From Lachnospiraceae bacterium (lineage in GTDB: Bacteria > Bacillota > Clostridia > Lachnospirales > Lachnospiraceae): a stretch of 60,218 nt of DNA. Under the pieces are notes generated by a model. That model worked only from the letters and a program-made list of their open reading frames with translations. It was not told the DNA's origin and did not search any database. The DNA lies in NCBI GenBank assembly GCA_031272985.1, contig JAISSU010000030.1:1-60218 (forward strand), read 5' to 3'. The position numbers and the translations under genes are program-made. Shown in pieces: positions 8,401 to 16,555 of the stretch (positions are counted from its first letter, which is position 1; the number at the start of each line of letters is the position of its first letter).

Positions 8401-9130
8401 TCTTGCAAAGGTTACGGTAGCAGAGTCGGCGGGGGATGGAATATCAGTCGGAAAGGTGTTTGGTCAAGGCATGTCAAGCGGTATGTTTTTGGCGAGTCCC
8501 GGCGTTGCTGCAAGCGGCCGAAGTTTGGGGAACGACGCGGTGAACGGCGCTAAAGGTGTTTCCGGCAATGCAGCAGGCAGTTATTTTTCTCAAGGCTTTG
8601 CAAATGGTATCAGGTCCGGCGGTTACTTGGTGACAAGCGCAGGATCGTATATTGGCAAGCTGGCGTTGGCGGCGGCTAAAAAGGCGATTAATTCAAGTTC
8701 GCCCTCGAAAGCAGCCGCTGAAATCGGCGGATACTTTACGGAAGGTTTTGCGGTAGGTATTGAAGACGAAGCGGCATTAGTCGCGAACGCGGCCGAAAAG
8801 GTATCAGAGGCGGCTTTAAACAACTTAGAGTATGAAACATTGGCTGACCAGATGAAAGATGCTGTAACGATGAATAAACAAGATTTAACCGGTAATTTGG
8901 TCACGAACGTAGTCCACAAGATTGAGCTTGCGGCAAACAGTGAATTTATGGATATGTTTGAGAACTTGAAAGAAAATCTGCTCGATGGTATCCGAAACAT
9001 GAAAGTAGCAGTGACGGCAAACACTAATCTGCAAGTAGACGGGAAAACATTAGCGGAAGTTTCCACGCCGTTTACTGACACCTTACTCGGAAGCATGGAA
9101 GAGCGGAGATTGCGGGGTGCAATAGCATGA
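5477..9130 (+). CDS. Tail tape-measure protein
   Basis: A 1,217-residue protein, the longest in the phage. Residues about 60-330 match the TP901-type tape-measure core (AISGATGKDLEALTEKAKEM; ATKFTATESAEALTYMGMAGW). Hydrophobic segments follow near residues 405-500, then a long coiled-coil part (540-760) and an Ala/Gly/Ser-rich region with short repeats of the form NGKxxGEKxT (about 895-960). The length fixes tail length; by the usual rule of about 1.5 angstrom per residue this suggests a tail near 170-180 nm. I see no peptidase motif. AAAGGTGG precedes ATG 5477. Confidence 0.93.
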   Translation: MADGGDIKISTSVDSTGVTTGIAKLGGLVKAALSAAGIALTLKEVFDIGKYIVDVGSNFEAAMSKVSAISGATGKDLEALTEKAKEMGATTKFTATESAEALTYMGMAGWNASEMLDGLEGIMYLAAASGEDLGRTSDIVTDALTAFGLKASDSAHFADVLAVASSRSNTNVGMMGETFKYVAPIAGAMGYTIEDMAVSIGLMANSGIKAEQAGTSLRMMITRLADPPAEAKKALDALGVSMTDESGNMKSFDTVVGELREGFKGLSEAEKAQAASSIAGVHSMSGLLALVNASDEDFNSLKVAINNADGAAKEMAVTMEDNLKGDITILKSGIEGLGIQIYESMQEPLRKAAKEGQEAVSRISKAFAAGGFKAAFQEAGKIIKDWVSEFAKAHPEIGKVITAVQSVISALMSFIQNVAVPVVEFLGKVITFLAPIAPVIAATVAAVYLCINAMTIMTSVLAAVKTGITATQAALTTLAANPMTLAVIACATVAAGLILLKKHLDIDEEAEAHKKNIEELISKGDELTESMKSRQEAYELLKTSSAETAAAAISEADRVRELKDELVVLADENGHVAEKDRERASVILNELSTATGVEISMNDGVIESYGEVISSIEEYISTKRTEAIVEAETARYKEAVANQIKAAKDVYETQNNLSKLRTEYARQEAEVEKQYQEALQGGVAQMNAALKAKEDLKNSDLAKEIEEESAAIAEQQQLLGTYQADIRNYNDLMAAVATGDQQAIEKAITAVTTGLKHAGEVNKEELEKQVTDCAAFEAAIRAEVEKGTPGYTQAMLDQASKATQAAIEELNAANDGYTSAGTANMDSYTAGVQSATPEVVNASKTASSQAVEAATIEAENANAAGEILINEEAAAIVANKAKVTSTAQAAQKEVNLTLQNTVNGKVSGEKLTKEEADALYANRYKVTGAAGDVAKGANQAASDAINGKPTGEKFTSGMSTGLTDGKTTVGTAAAGLAKVTVAESAGDGISVGKVFGQGMSSGMFLASPGVAASGRSLGNDAVNGAKGVSGNAAGSYFSQGFANGIRSGGYLVTSAGSYIGKLALAAAKKAINSSSPSKAAAEIGGYFTEGFAVGIEDEAALVANAAEKVSEAALNNLEYETLADQMKDAVTMNKQDLTGNLVTNVVHKIELAANSEFMDMFENLKENLLDGIRNMKVAVTANTNLQVDGKTLAEVSTPFTDTLLGSMEERRLRGAIA

Positions 9131-9792
9131 CAGAGGTAATTTTCTTTATTACGGATACCGAGGAAACAAAATCAAGCCTTGTCGACTATCAGATGAATAC
9201 GGTGTCAATTGTAAACGCCACTCCTAAATGGCGAAAGGAAACCGTTGAAGTACCTTTTTCGGATGGTGTACTAGACATCTCAGAGGCATATACCGGGTAT
9301 GTTGTTTATGAGCCGCGTGAAATAGAATGTGCTTTTACTATCAGAGTGATCTCGCACGCTGATTATGAAAATAAGATTTCCGCAATCAGGAACGACTTAG
9401 ACGGTGCGGACATTCAACTATCAACAAGTGATGAACCGGGGTATTATTTTTCGGGGCGCGTGTCTGTCGAATCCGCATACGATACCGAGGAAATAGACCA
9501 AGAGATAATAATTTCAATGGAGGCCTATCCGTATAAATACAAGGCGGCTGAAACAGTAATAGAATCCGAAATAACCGATGAGGGTTATATAACCTGTCCG
9601 AATGAGCGTATGCCGGTAATCCCGCGAATAAACACGGACGCATTAGTAACTGTTTTATTTAACGATACATCTGTTGCTTTGCCTGTCGGTGAAACGCTTG
9701 TTTCATCTTTTCTATTCATGAAAGGCGATAACGTGATACGTGTAACCGGCAGCGCGAACATAACAGTGACGTATCAGGAAGGAAGCCTATAG
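9127..9792 (+). CDS. Distal tail protein (Dit-like)
   Basis: A 221-residue protein overlapping the tape-measure stop (ATGA). Position and beta-rich sequence fit the distal tail protein, the hexameric hub of the baseplate. The N-terminal part (RKETVEVPFSDGVLDISEAY) is typical of Dit proteins. It should connect the tube to the following tail-associated protein. Confidence 0.82.
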   Translation: MTEVIFFITDTEETKSSLVDYQMNTVSIVNATPKWRKETVEVPFSDGVLDISEAYTGYVVYEPREIECAFTIRVISHADYENKISAIRNDLDGADIQLSTSDEPGYYFSGRVSVESAYDTEEIDQEIIISMEAYPYKYKAAETVIESEITDEGYITCPNERMPVIPRINTDALVTVLFNDTSVALPVGETLVSSFLFMKGDNVIRVTGSANITVTYQEGSL

Positions 9793-11460
9793 ATGTATCA
9801 GGTATTATTAGATGGGCGGTTGCTTTATAATCCGACAATTCAGGAGCTGCTTTTGACAAAGGCGCGTTTAAGCCTCGAACTCAATACTGTGGGCTGGTTT
9901 GATTTTACATTGTGGCGTAGTCACCCATACTATAACGCGATTTTTAAAATGAAAAGTATTGTAGAGGTCTATGAAGATTCGGATCTCCTTTTTAAGGGCC
10001 GCGTGTTAAATACGCAGGATGATTTAAAGGGCTTTCGTGCAGTGGAGTGCGAGGGTGAACTATCGTTTTTGAACGACTCACATCAAAGGCCGTTTGCTTT
10101 TGGGGGCACACCCGAGGAATTGTTCACACAGTTCATTGATCAACATAATGCGTTGGTGGATGCTTCGAAACATTTCATTGTGGGGAATGTGACCGTAACA
10201 GACCCTAATGATTACATTAACCGCTCAAGCAGCGATTATTTATCCACCATGGAAGCGATTTCTACGAGGCTGATTGATACTTTAGGTGGTTATTTATGGG
10301 TGCGCCATGAAAGCGATGGAACGTATATTGACTATCTTGATGATTTCACTGTAATCAATCAACAGTCAATTGTTTTTGCTAAGAATCTGCTTGAGTTTGA
10401 AGACGTGATAAAAGGTCAGGATGTAGCAACTGCTGTTATTCCTTTAGGGGCGCAATTAACAGAAGAAAACTCTGTCACTCCGGTAGATTATGGTAATGAA
10501 AGTGAATTCGGAGCATCTCGGCTAACAATCGAAAGTGTAAATGGTGGATTGGACGTCTTGGTTGACGCTGACGCGGTCGCACTCTACGGATATATCGAAA
10601 AAGTAGTGATACATGACGATGTAACGGTAGCTTCCAATCTGTTAACCAAAGGGCAGGCAGACCTTGCGCAGGCACAGAAATTTTTAAGGACTATCGCGTT
10701 GTCGGCCCTTGACTTGCACAAGATAAATGTTGCGATAAGCGCTTTTAGGTATGGGGCTTACACCCACGTGGAAAGCCCGCTGCACGGATATTCAGAGAAT
10801 CTATTAACGCGTGCAATGGACATTGATTTACTGGACGCCACAAGCGGGACTATCACACTGGGGGACGAAAAGTATACACTATCAACGGTGACGTCCAAGG
10901 CCGCAAATGTGCAAAACTCAATACGTGACCGTGTAGAGAATATTTTTAATATGACGAACATTAATAAGGGCGCGATTGGGAACATTATTAATATAAATAT
11001 CCCCGAATTATATGACTCATTGACAAGCGAGATACAACAAAGCGCCGACGGAATAATTCAATATGTCGGGGAAAATTTATATTTAAAGGGCGAAGTGGAT
11101 TCCTTGATAGAGTCGTTAAGCACGGTTTTTGAACAAACCTCCGACTCCTTCACGTTCCAGTTCAATCAATTTTCGCAAGCCTTGCAGGATGTGTTTGATG
11201 TGACAACCGCAGAGTTTGACAACCAATCTAAGTACATCCGGTTCGTTGATGGTGTTATCTACATCGGGATAGAAAGCGATCCGTTTGAGGTTGCAATTGC
11301 AAACGACAGGATTTCGTTCACGGAAAACGATAACGAGGTAGCTTATATCAGTAACTCAAACATGTATATAGACATGGTAAACATCATAACCAGTATGACA
11401 ATCGGCAATTATGCTTTTTTGCCGCGTGACAATGGGAATTTATCAATCAAAAAGAGGTAG
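9793..11460 (+). CDS. Tail-associated (Tal / gp27-like) baseplate protein
   Basis: A 555-residue protein one base after the Dit stop. The N-terminal about 370 residues resemble the gp27-like hub domain of Firmicute Tal proteins (ALDLHKINVAISAFRYG and similar). The C-terminal part is a helical region plus a small beta domain without a recognisable lytic domain, so this Tal appears to be a structural hub only. The next gene supplies the fibre. Confidence 0.8.
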   Translation: MYQVLLDGRLLYNPTIQELLLTKARLSLELNTVGWFDFTLWRSHPYYNAIFKMKSIVEVYEDSDLLFKGRVLNTQDDLKGFRAVECEGELSFLNDSHQRPFAFGGTPEELFTQFIDQHNALVDASKHFIVGNVTVTDPNDYINRSSSDYLSTMEAISTRLIDTLGGYLWVRHESDGTYIDYLDDFTVINQQSIVFAKNLLEFEDVIKGQDVATAVIPLGAQLTEENSVTPVDYGNESEFGASRLTIESVNGGLDVLVDADAVALYGYIEKVVIHDDVTVASNLLTKGQADLAQAQKFLRTIALSALDLHKINVAISAFRYGAYTHVESPLHGYSENLLTRAMDIDLLDATSGTITLGDEKYTLSTVTSKAANVQNSIRDRVENIFNMTNINKGAIGNIININIPELYDSLTSEIQQSADGIIQYVGENLYLKGEVDSLIESLSTVFEQTSDSFTFQFNQFSQALQDVFDVTTAEFDNQSKYIRFVDGVIYIGIESDPFEVAIANDRISFTENDNEVAYISNSNMYIDMVNIITSMTIGNYAFLPRDNGNLSIKKR

Positions 11461-11463
11461 CTA

Positions 11464-14148
11464 ATGGCGAGTTCAGGCAGTTTTACAACGGGCGCATATA
11501 CAGGCAGTAGCTTTTCAAGGTCGATTACTGTTAACTGGTCTATACAGTCGCAGAGCATTGAAAACAACACAAGCGTAATCGCATGGAGCGCGGTTGGCTC
11601 GGGGACTAATGTCAACTCCTACATGATGACAGGTCCGGTTAACGTTTATATCAACGGCACACAGGTACTGGCAAGAACTGATAGGTTCCAGTTGCGGTAT
11701 GGTACCGTGGTTGGCTCCGGGACAATTACGGTCGCGCACGATACTAACGGAACAAAGACGGTTTCAATGTCTTGCAACGCCGCGATATACTCCGGCTCGA
11801 CTAATGTGTCCGGCTCGGGGAATTTTGAGCTTACGACTATACCTAGAGCAAGCACGCCTTCATTATCTCCGACAAGTGTTGTTTGCGGCAAGGCAGCAAC
11901 AACTATCAGTATCAGTCGTGCTTCGTCGTCGTTTACGCACACACTTACATGGAGTTGTGGCGGACTTTCCGGTACGATTGCGACGGGTGTCGGGACAAGT
12001 CAAAGCTGGACACCGCCGGAATCCATAATACTTAAGTTCGGCAGCGCTACGAGTCTGTCATGTACCATTAATTGTGTGACTTACTCGGGTTCGACTAATA
12101 TTGGCTCAAAGTCTGTTAATTTGACAGTGACCAAACCGGCAGCGAGTACCTTTACTACCTCTGTATCGTCCGTGATAGTGGGATCAAGCTTTTCAATGAC
12201 GATCACAGAGCAATTATCAAGCTTCATCCACACAGTGACTTGGACCGCCGGGAGTCTATCCGGGACGATACAGACCAAAGGGACATCTCTTACACCGTCA
12301 TACACACCACCGGTCAGCTTCATAACCGCGATGGGGAGCAATTCCAGTATCACCATGACTATCAAGGTGGAGACATTTTATGGTGATACGTCGCTCGGGT
12401 ACAATACAAAGACGGTCGTGGTAAATAAACCGGCGGCGAGCTCTGTATCAGTGTCCCCGACATCGTTGACGATGGGCGCGGCAATGACTATTAATATAAC
12501 CGAGGTGTTATCAAGCTTCACGCACGATATTTACTATAAGTTTGCAAATGATTCCGCATACACCTTAATAGTGTCCGGCACGACATCACTTGCGTACTCG
12601 TGGACAACGGTTGTGTCAACACTCGCTCCGAAGATACCCAATGCGACATCCGGCACCGGAACAATCAGAGTTGTTACTAAGAGCGGCACGGACACGGTCG
12701 GCGAAAAGACCGCGACATTTACCGCGACGGTTCCGGCGGATATAGTTCCGAGTATTGATACTTTTTCAGTGGCAGAGGGTAACACCTTGCCCGGCGACGT
12801 AACTGTGTATGTCCAGAATCAGAGCAAGTTATTAGTGACCTTGAGCGGGTCAGGCGCGCAAGGCTCGACGATATCAAAACGAGTAGTCACAGTTGCAAGC
12901 GTGCAATACTCGGTTACTAACAACAATATAACGACAAATGTAATATCGCTATCCGGTGATGTCACTGTCACGGCAACAATAACCGACAGCCGTGGGCGGA
13001 CTGCAACGCAAACACAGACGGTCACATTTGTACCGTGGGCGCTGCCGTCAATAACGCAATTCAAAGCACAGAGAGCAACTGGGGACGGCACCGTTACGGA
13101 TGATGGCGCTTATGCAAAAGTAACACTAAACTTTGCCTTCTCTCCGGTGGCTGACCAAAATAATAATGCTTGGACAGTAGAGCTGCAAGCAAACGATGAG
13201 ACGGAGTGGACAACAATATTTACGGGGAATGATTACAGCCTTAATACTAACCTGTTATCCGATTCAGTCTTAGACGTAGACAAGACCTACACAATGCGGT
13301 TAACGCTTGTAGATAAATGGACTACGACAACAAAAACGATTGAAATCCCCTCAAGCTTTTCGCTGATTGACCTGAGGAACACCGGAAAAGGGATAGCATT
13401 CGGGAAGGCAAGCGAGGCCGATAAATTTGAATGCGCGTTACCGGCTGAGTTTACGGGAACGGCGGAATTTCTGGGCGATGTCATCGCAATCGCTTTAATG
13501 CAGCGGATATATCCGATTGGGTGTATATACATGTCAGCCGATGGCGCGAATCCCGCAGATACGATTGGTTTTGGCGAGTGGACGGCGTGGGGCGCGGGGC
13601 GTGTGCCCGTGGGAGTTGGGAGTAATGGGACAACGAATTACGATACCGCAGAAGCTACCGGCGGTGCGGAAAGCGTAGCATTATCAACCGTACAAATGCC
13701 CGCACATACCCACACGAGCGCAGCGCATACCCACACGAGCGCAGCGCATACCCATAGTTATAATGCGCCCACTACTCCGACAGGGTCAACAACTCCGGGC
13801 GCGACAGGCTCGACCGCGTTGACAGTCGATCAAATGCCGTCACATACACACAATATGAACGGTTACGGCGCGGTGCTCGGAAGTGGATCTACCGGGTGGC
13901 GGTTTGGCAGCGGCGGGACATCCACAGCGACGGGAATTATCCAAAATACCGGTGGCGGAGGCGGGCACACTCACACAAGCGCTGCACATACCCACACTGT
14001 ATCTACTTCCAGTGCAACAACCGGCTCAACAACTCCGGCTGCGACAGGGTCAACAACCCCGGGCGCGACAGGGTCAACCGGCACGGGGAGCGCGCATGAA
14101 AATCGGCAACCATACATCACATGTTATATGTGGAAGCGGGTAGCATAA
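11464..14148 (+). CDS. Receptor-binding tail fibre with Ig-like repeats and collar-like tip
   Basis: An 894-residue protein. Residues 1-130 resemble siphovirus DUF859 proteins. Then come about four beta-sandwich repeats of 90-100 residues, each beginning near KPAAS and containing LSSFxHxxxW (roughly 130-430). The C-terminal about 220 residues have a tail-collar-like tip: YPIGCIYMSADGANPAD, two QMPxHTH segments, His-Thr repeats, Gly-rich loops and an end HENRQPYITCYMWKRVA. This is the likely host-recognition protein. The His and Thr/Gly-Ser repeats are encoded by tandem DNA repeats, which can vary in number. No reverse transcriptase is nearby, so no diversity-generating retroelement is implied. 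Confidence 0.82.
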   Translation: MASSGSFTTGAYTGSSFSRSITVNWSIQSQSIENNTSVIAWSAVGSGTNVNSYMMTGPVNVYINGTQVLARTDRFQLRYGTVVGSGTITVAHDTNGTKTVSMSCNAAIYSGSTNVSGSGNFELTTIPRASTPSLSPTSVVCGKAATTISISRASSSFTHTLTWSCGGLSGTIATGVGTSQSWTPPESIILKFGSATSLSCTINCVTYSGSTNIGSKSVNLTVTKPAASTFTTSVSSVIVGSSFSMTITEQLSSFIHTVTWTAGSLSGTIQTKGTSLTPSYTPPVSFITAMGSNSSITMTIKVETFYGDTSLGYNTKTVVVNKPAASSVSVSPTSLTMGAAMTINITEVLSSFTHDIYYKFANDSAYTLIVSGTTSLAYSWTTVVSTLAPKIPNATSGTGTIRVVTKSGTDTVGEKTATFTATVPADIVPSIDTFSVAEGNTLPGDVTVYVQNQSKLLVTLSGSGAQGSTISKRVVTVASVQYSVTNNNITTNVISLSGDVTVTATITDSRGRTATQTQTVTFVPWALPSITQFKAQRATGDGTVTDDGAYAKVTLNFAFSPVADQNNNAWTVELQANDETEWTTIFTGNDYSLNTNLLSDSVLDVDKTYTMRLTLVDKWTTTTKTIEIPSSFSLIDLRNTGKGIAFGKASEADKFECALPAEFTGTAEFLGDVIAIALMQRIYPIGCIYMSADGANPADTIGFGEWTAWGAGRVPVGVGSNGTTNYDTAEATGGAESVALSTVQMPAHTHTSAAHTHTSAAHTHSYNAPTTPTGSTTPGATGSTALTVDQMPSHTHNMNGYGAVLGSGSTGWRFGSGGTSTATGIIQNTGGGGGHTHTSAAHTHTVSTSSATTGSTTPAATGSTTPGATGSTGTGSAHENRQPYITCYMWKRVA
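13705..13746 (+). repeat. Two 21-base tandem repeats in the fibre tip
   Basis: The 21-base unit starting CATACCCACACGAGCG occurs at 13705-13725 and 13726-13746 with no mismatch. It encodes HTHTSAA twice and adds to the His-rich tip. A related but diverged HTHTSAAHTH stretch occurs near 13966-13996, and GCGACAGG-type Gly-Ser-Thr repeats near 14037-14082. Confidence 0.85.
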
Positions 14149-14169
14149 ATAGAAAGAGAGGTGAAAGCC

Positions 14170-14571
14170 ATGCCATGGCTAAACTCAACCGTCCTTGTGG
14201 CGGTTGTTACTGTTTTCGGGGGTGCGCTGGTTAAGCTCATCAGCGACACGGTAAAGAACGGAAAGACGCAAAAGGAGTTATTGCGGGTGACAAAAGAGAA
14301 AGCAGCACATGACGCAATAATCGAAAAATTACGGGCTGAACGCGAGGCAGCGCAGGACGCTCGAAGCGAGGCTTATGACTCGTATGATGAGGCAAGCAAG
14401 TTTCTTGTCGGAGCTACCGCAAAATCGTATCTGAGCGGCAATGACAAGAAGGGCTTGAAAGAAGGCATTGAGCAGCTCGAAGAAGCTAAAAAGAAGTTCA
14501 AGGACGCGAACCGCGAGTACTATCGAACGCTTGCGGAAATAACAGAAAGATTGACACAAACAATCAAATAA
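14170..14571 (+). CDS. Small membrane-anchored coiled-coil phage protein
   Basis: A 133-residue protein I cannot assign to a family. It has one membrane segment (about residues 4-21, STVLVAVVTVFGGALVKL) and then a long charged helix to the end, with few helix breakers. ATG 14170 was chosen because AGAGAGGTG sits 8 bases upstream; the in-frame GTG 14161 is part of that ribosome site. It lies between the fibre and holin genes, so a role in lysis timing is possible. The order of segments is opposite to XhlA, where the helix comes first. Confidence 0.65.
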   Translation: MPWLNSTVLVAVVTVFGGALVKLISDTVKNGKTQKELLRVTKEKAAHDAIIEKLRAEREAAQDARSEAYDSYDEASKFLVGATAKSYLSGNDKKGLKEGIEQLEEAKKKFKDANREYYRTLAEITERLTQTIK

Positions 14572-14585
14572 GAAAGGAGTATCAA

Positions 14586-14921
14586 ATGACAGGATTTGCA
14601 GTACTGAAAAGTAAAGTCTGGTGGAATTATGCGGGTATGCGTTGCCTGCATACGCTCTGGCAGGTGATTCTTGCGGGGGCGCTATTAACCGGCGTGACAC
14701 AGCTTTCGGATTTCAATGCGGAATGGTTAGACAAGGTGATTTTTGTAGTAATCATGGCGGTAATAGCCGGATTTGAAAGCCTTGTAAAATCGTTCTTTGC
14801 GGGGATGCCGGAGGCAACAGGTGAATCAATCGCAGGTATTACATTCCCGGAGGCGGCTGACTATAATAATGAATCCGTGCAATCCGTTGCGGGAGACATA
14901 CAAGAGAGCGAGGTGTCATAA
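14586..14921 (+). CDS. Holin (r1t-like)
   Basis: A 111-residue protein with a short basic N-terminus, two hydrophobic segments (about 20-38 and 48-68) and an acidic C-terminal tail, placed directly before the endolysin. The beginning (LKSKVWWNYAGMRCLHTLWQ) resembles r1t-type holins. It should form the membrane holes that trigger lysis. Ribosome site AAAGGAG. Its stop overlaps the endolysin start (TAATG). Confidence 0.8.
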   Translation: MTGFAVLKSKVWWNYAGMRCLHTLWQVILAGALLTGVTQLSDFNAEWLDKVIFVVIMAVIAGFESLVKSFFAGMPEATGESIAGITFPEAADYNNESVQSVAGDIQESEVS

Positions 14922-15769
14922 TGGGCAAAGTAGAAACATATTGTCAATTCATGATTGATGTCGCTAACAAAAACATATCGGGATACGATCAGGCTAAGCG
15001 CTGGGGGAATCCCGATTATGATTGCTCGTCCTTGGTGATTACCGCCGTCCAGAACGCGGGAATTCCTGTAAAGACAAACGGAGCAACCTATACCGGCAAC
15101 ATGAAAGCCGTATTCCTAAAATGTGGCTTTTCTGATGTGATTAAGAATGTAAATCTTTCAACCGGCTCGGGTCTTATTAGGGGCGATGTCCTCTTGAACA
15201 CGGGTAAACATACGGCGGTCTATCTCGGCAACGGGCAGCTTGTCCATGCGAGCATAAACGAAAAAGGAACCGTTACCGGAGGTGTCCCGGGAGACCAGAC
15301 CGGGAAAGAAATCTGTGTCAGGACTTATTACAATAAGCCTTGGAACTGCATTTTAAGATATCCGGAAGCCGCCGATACACCGTCTACTACGAAGACTTAC
15401 AAAGTGGCAGCCGGTGACAGTCTTATCAAGATTGCCGGAAAGTTCAATTTGAAGTGGGAAGACCTTGCGAGCTGGAATAATATCAAAGCACCTTACTTAA
15501 TTTATGTAGGGCAAACATTGAAAGTATCGGCAACTTCCACCGCTACACCGATTACAATCCCCGCCACTGTGCAATACGGAAGCCACAACGAAACAGTAAA
15601 AACCTTGCAGCGCTTGCTCGTCTCAAAGGGCTACTCTGTGGGCAAAGCGGGAATAGACGGCGAGTTCGGCGCTGCAACACTGGCAGCAGTTAAAAAGTTC
15701 CAGAAGGCGAATAAGCTCACCGCAGACGGAATAGTCGGCAAAAACACTTGGACGGCGTTATTGAAGTAG
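14921..15769 (+). CDS. Endolysin: Cys/His peptidase or amidase, LysM, peptidoglycan-binding domain
   Basis: A 282-residue lysin with three parts. Residues 1-150 are an NlpC/P60-type or Amidase_5-type catalytic domain, with Cys35 in DYDCSSLV and His97 in GKHTAVYLG as the probable catalytic pair. Residues about 158-205 are a LysM domain (KVAAGDSLIKIAGKFN). Residues about 215-282 are a PG_binding_1 domain with the usual GIDGEFGAATLAAVKKFQ pattern. There is no signal peptide, so it needs the holin. The exact bond cut cannot be told from the sequence. Confidence 0.92.
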   Translation: MGKVETYCQFMIDVANKNISGYDQAKRWGNPDYDCSSLVITAVQNAGIPVKTNGATYTGNMKAVFLKCGFSDVIKNVNLSTGSGLIRGDVLLNTGKHTAVYLGNGQLVHASINEKGTVTGGVPGDQTGKEICVRTYYNKPWNCILRYPEAADTPSTTKTYKVAAGDSLIKIAGKFNLKWEDLASWNNIKAPYLIYVGQTLKVSATSTATPITIPATVQYGSHNETVKTLQRLLVSKGYSVGKAGIDGEFGAATLAAVKKFQKANKLTADGIVGKNTWTALLK

Positions 15770-15782
15770 AAAGGAAAAGGAA

Positions 15783-16079
15783 ATGGCAAAGAAACGAAAA
15801 ACGGAATTTGAAATACAGATTCATGATGACCCCATAGAAGAGACGCGGGAAGCGGCCGAGGAAATCGCCGAAGTCTATTCAAAACCAGCAAGGACACCAC
15901 ATACAATAACCGTTACGGCAGAACTCTTGAATGTTCGTGCTGAACCCTCACAAGAGGCAATGGTGTTGCATCAACTCGTAAAAGGCGAAACGCTGACAGT
16001 GTATGACAGTCAGTTCGAAGACTGGTACACCCTCACTGACAACGGTTTTGAATACATCATGAAGAAATTCACACGATGA
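15783..16079 (+). CDS. Small SH3-domain phage protein
   Basis: A 98-residue protein. After a charged N-terminal 35 residues it has one bacterial SH3 domain (ITVTAELLNVRAEPSQEA to the end WYTLTDNGFEYIMKKF). Such domains bind cell-wall peptides. Placed 13 bases after the endolysin, it may assist wall binding or protect released particles from wall debris; this is inference. Ribosome site AAAGGAAAAGG. No signal peptide. Confidence 0.75.
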   Translation: MAKKRKTEFEIQIHDDPIEETREAAEEIAEVYSKPARTPHTITVTAELLNVRAEPSQEAMVLHQLVKGETLTVYDSQFEDWYTLTDNGFEYIMKKFTR

Positions 16080-16110
16080 CGCAAGAAGTTTTGATTCTCT
16101 CCTCTAATAT

Positions 16111-16147
16111 CCCCGCTGGGCAGGACATCCGGCGGGGAATCTTTTTA
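16111..16147 (+). terminator. Terminator at the end of the lysis module
   Basis: A 9-bp stem (16111-16119 with 16129-16137, one G-T pair), 9-base loop, followed by AATCTTTTT. It closes the late operon. Confidence 0.8.
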
Positions 16148-16181
16148 ATATTTTAAAAAAATTTTCAAAAGGAGGTTAACC

Positions 16182-16370
16182 ATGGCAAACGTACAGACAA
16201 AAGCCACTAAGAAATGGCGTGAAAAGGTGGGTATCATTAGTAAAAGTTACGGTCTTAAAAAAGACTTGGCTGAAGCGTTCGCAGCGGCTTGCGAAAAAGC
16301 CGGTGTATCGCAGGCATCACAGATTTCAAAGATGATGAAGGAATTCATTGAGCAAAGCGAAAAGGGTTGA
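16182..16370 (+). CDS. Small ribbon-helix-helix-like protein
   Basis: A 62-residue protein with a basic N-terminal strand followed by two helices (LKKDLAEAFAAACEKAGV and ASQISKMMKEFIEQ), the pattern of a ribbon-helix-helix DNA-binding protein. An excellent ribosome site (AAAAGGAGG) precedes the ATG. It stands alone after the late-operon terminator, next to the prophage end. It could be a repressor, an antitoxin-like protein or an excision-related factor; no toxin partner is visible. Confidence 0.6.
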   Translation: MANVQTKATKKWREKVGIISKSYGLKKDLAEAFAAACEKAGVSQASQISKMMKEFIEQSEKG

Positions 16371-16376
16371 TTAATT

Positions 16377-16413
16377 AGGCGGATTCTAAGGCGAATATTT
16401 TCAGAATCCGCCT
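16377..16413 (+). other. Perfect 11-bp inverted repeat at the prophage right end
   Basis: AGGCGGATTCT at 16377-16387 pairs exactly with 16403-16413 across a 15-base loop. No T tract follows, so it is not a typical terminator in this direction. Its right arm touches the -35 box of the promoter at 16413, so it may be a binding site or a bidirectional insulator. Confidence 0.6.
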
Positions 16414-16441
16414 TGCCAAAATTTCAAATGTCGTCTATAAT
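16413..16441 (+). promoter_or_regulatory. Strong sigma-A promoter reading into the tRNA region
   Basis: TTGCCA (16413-16418) and TATAAT (16436-16441) are separated by 17 bases. Transcription would start near 16448 and run through the tRNA-Lys 3' piece into tRNA-Leu. If the prophage split a tRNA operon, this promoter at the prophage end would keep tRNA-Leu expressed. Confidence 0.7.
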
Positions 16442-16496
16442 ATCGTCAGCGTGTGACAAAAAGCCTGTATTATCAAGGGGTTTTAAGCTTAGAAAA

Positions 16497-16543
16497 CTTG
16501 ACTTTTAATCAAGTTGTCCGGGGTTCGAATCCCCGCACGCTCA
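16497..16543 (+). other. 3' segment of tRNA-Lys(TTT); probable prophage attachment half-site
   Basis: The anticodon arm (CTTGA, loop CTTTTAA with anticodon TTT at 16504-16506, TCAAG), the T arm (CGGGG, TTCGAAT, CCCCG, 16519-16535), the 3' acceptor strand CACGCTC (16536-16542) and discriminator A are all canonical. Upstream there is no D arm in the right place and no matching full 5' acceptor strand; only AGCGTG at 16448-16453, too far away, could pair. This is the hallmark of integration into the 3' half of a tRNA gene. The intact tRNA-Lys should be at the other prophage end. Confidence 0.8.
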
Positions 16544-16555
16544 GGTAGTATTTTT

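Larger units (their letters stand above)
1..16543 (+). mobile_element. Right part of a siphovirus-type prophage (left end outside window)
   Basis: All genes from 10 to about 16,370 are on the plus strand, tightly packed, and follow the standard order of a long-tailed phage: maturation protease, scaffold, capsid, connectors, tail tube, chaperones, tape measure, baseplate, fibre, holin, endolysin. Terminase, portal, replication and integrase genes are not in the window and should lie to the left. The right boundary is placed at the 3' piece of a tRNA-Lys gene ending at 16,543, because an intact tRNA-Leu and chromosomal genes follow. No gene here shows a frameshift, so the structural part looks intact. 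Confidence 0.93.

Noticed and set aside
11464-14148. Diversity-generating retroelement acting on the tail fibre
   Set aside because: No reverse transcriptase, no template repeat with adenine-specific mismatches and no accessory gene in the window.
16441-16543. Intact tRNA-Lys with an unusual D arm or an intron
   Set aside because: The 5' acceptor strand and D arm do not fit; the spacing is about 25 bases too long, and position at a prophage end explains a 3' fragment better.
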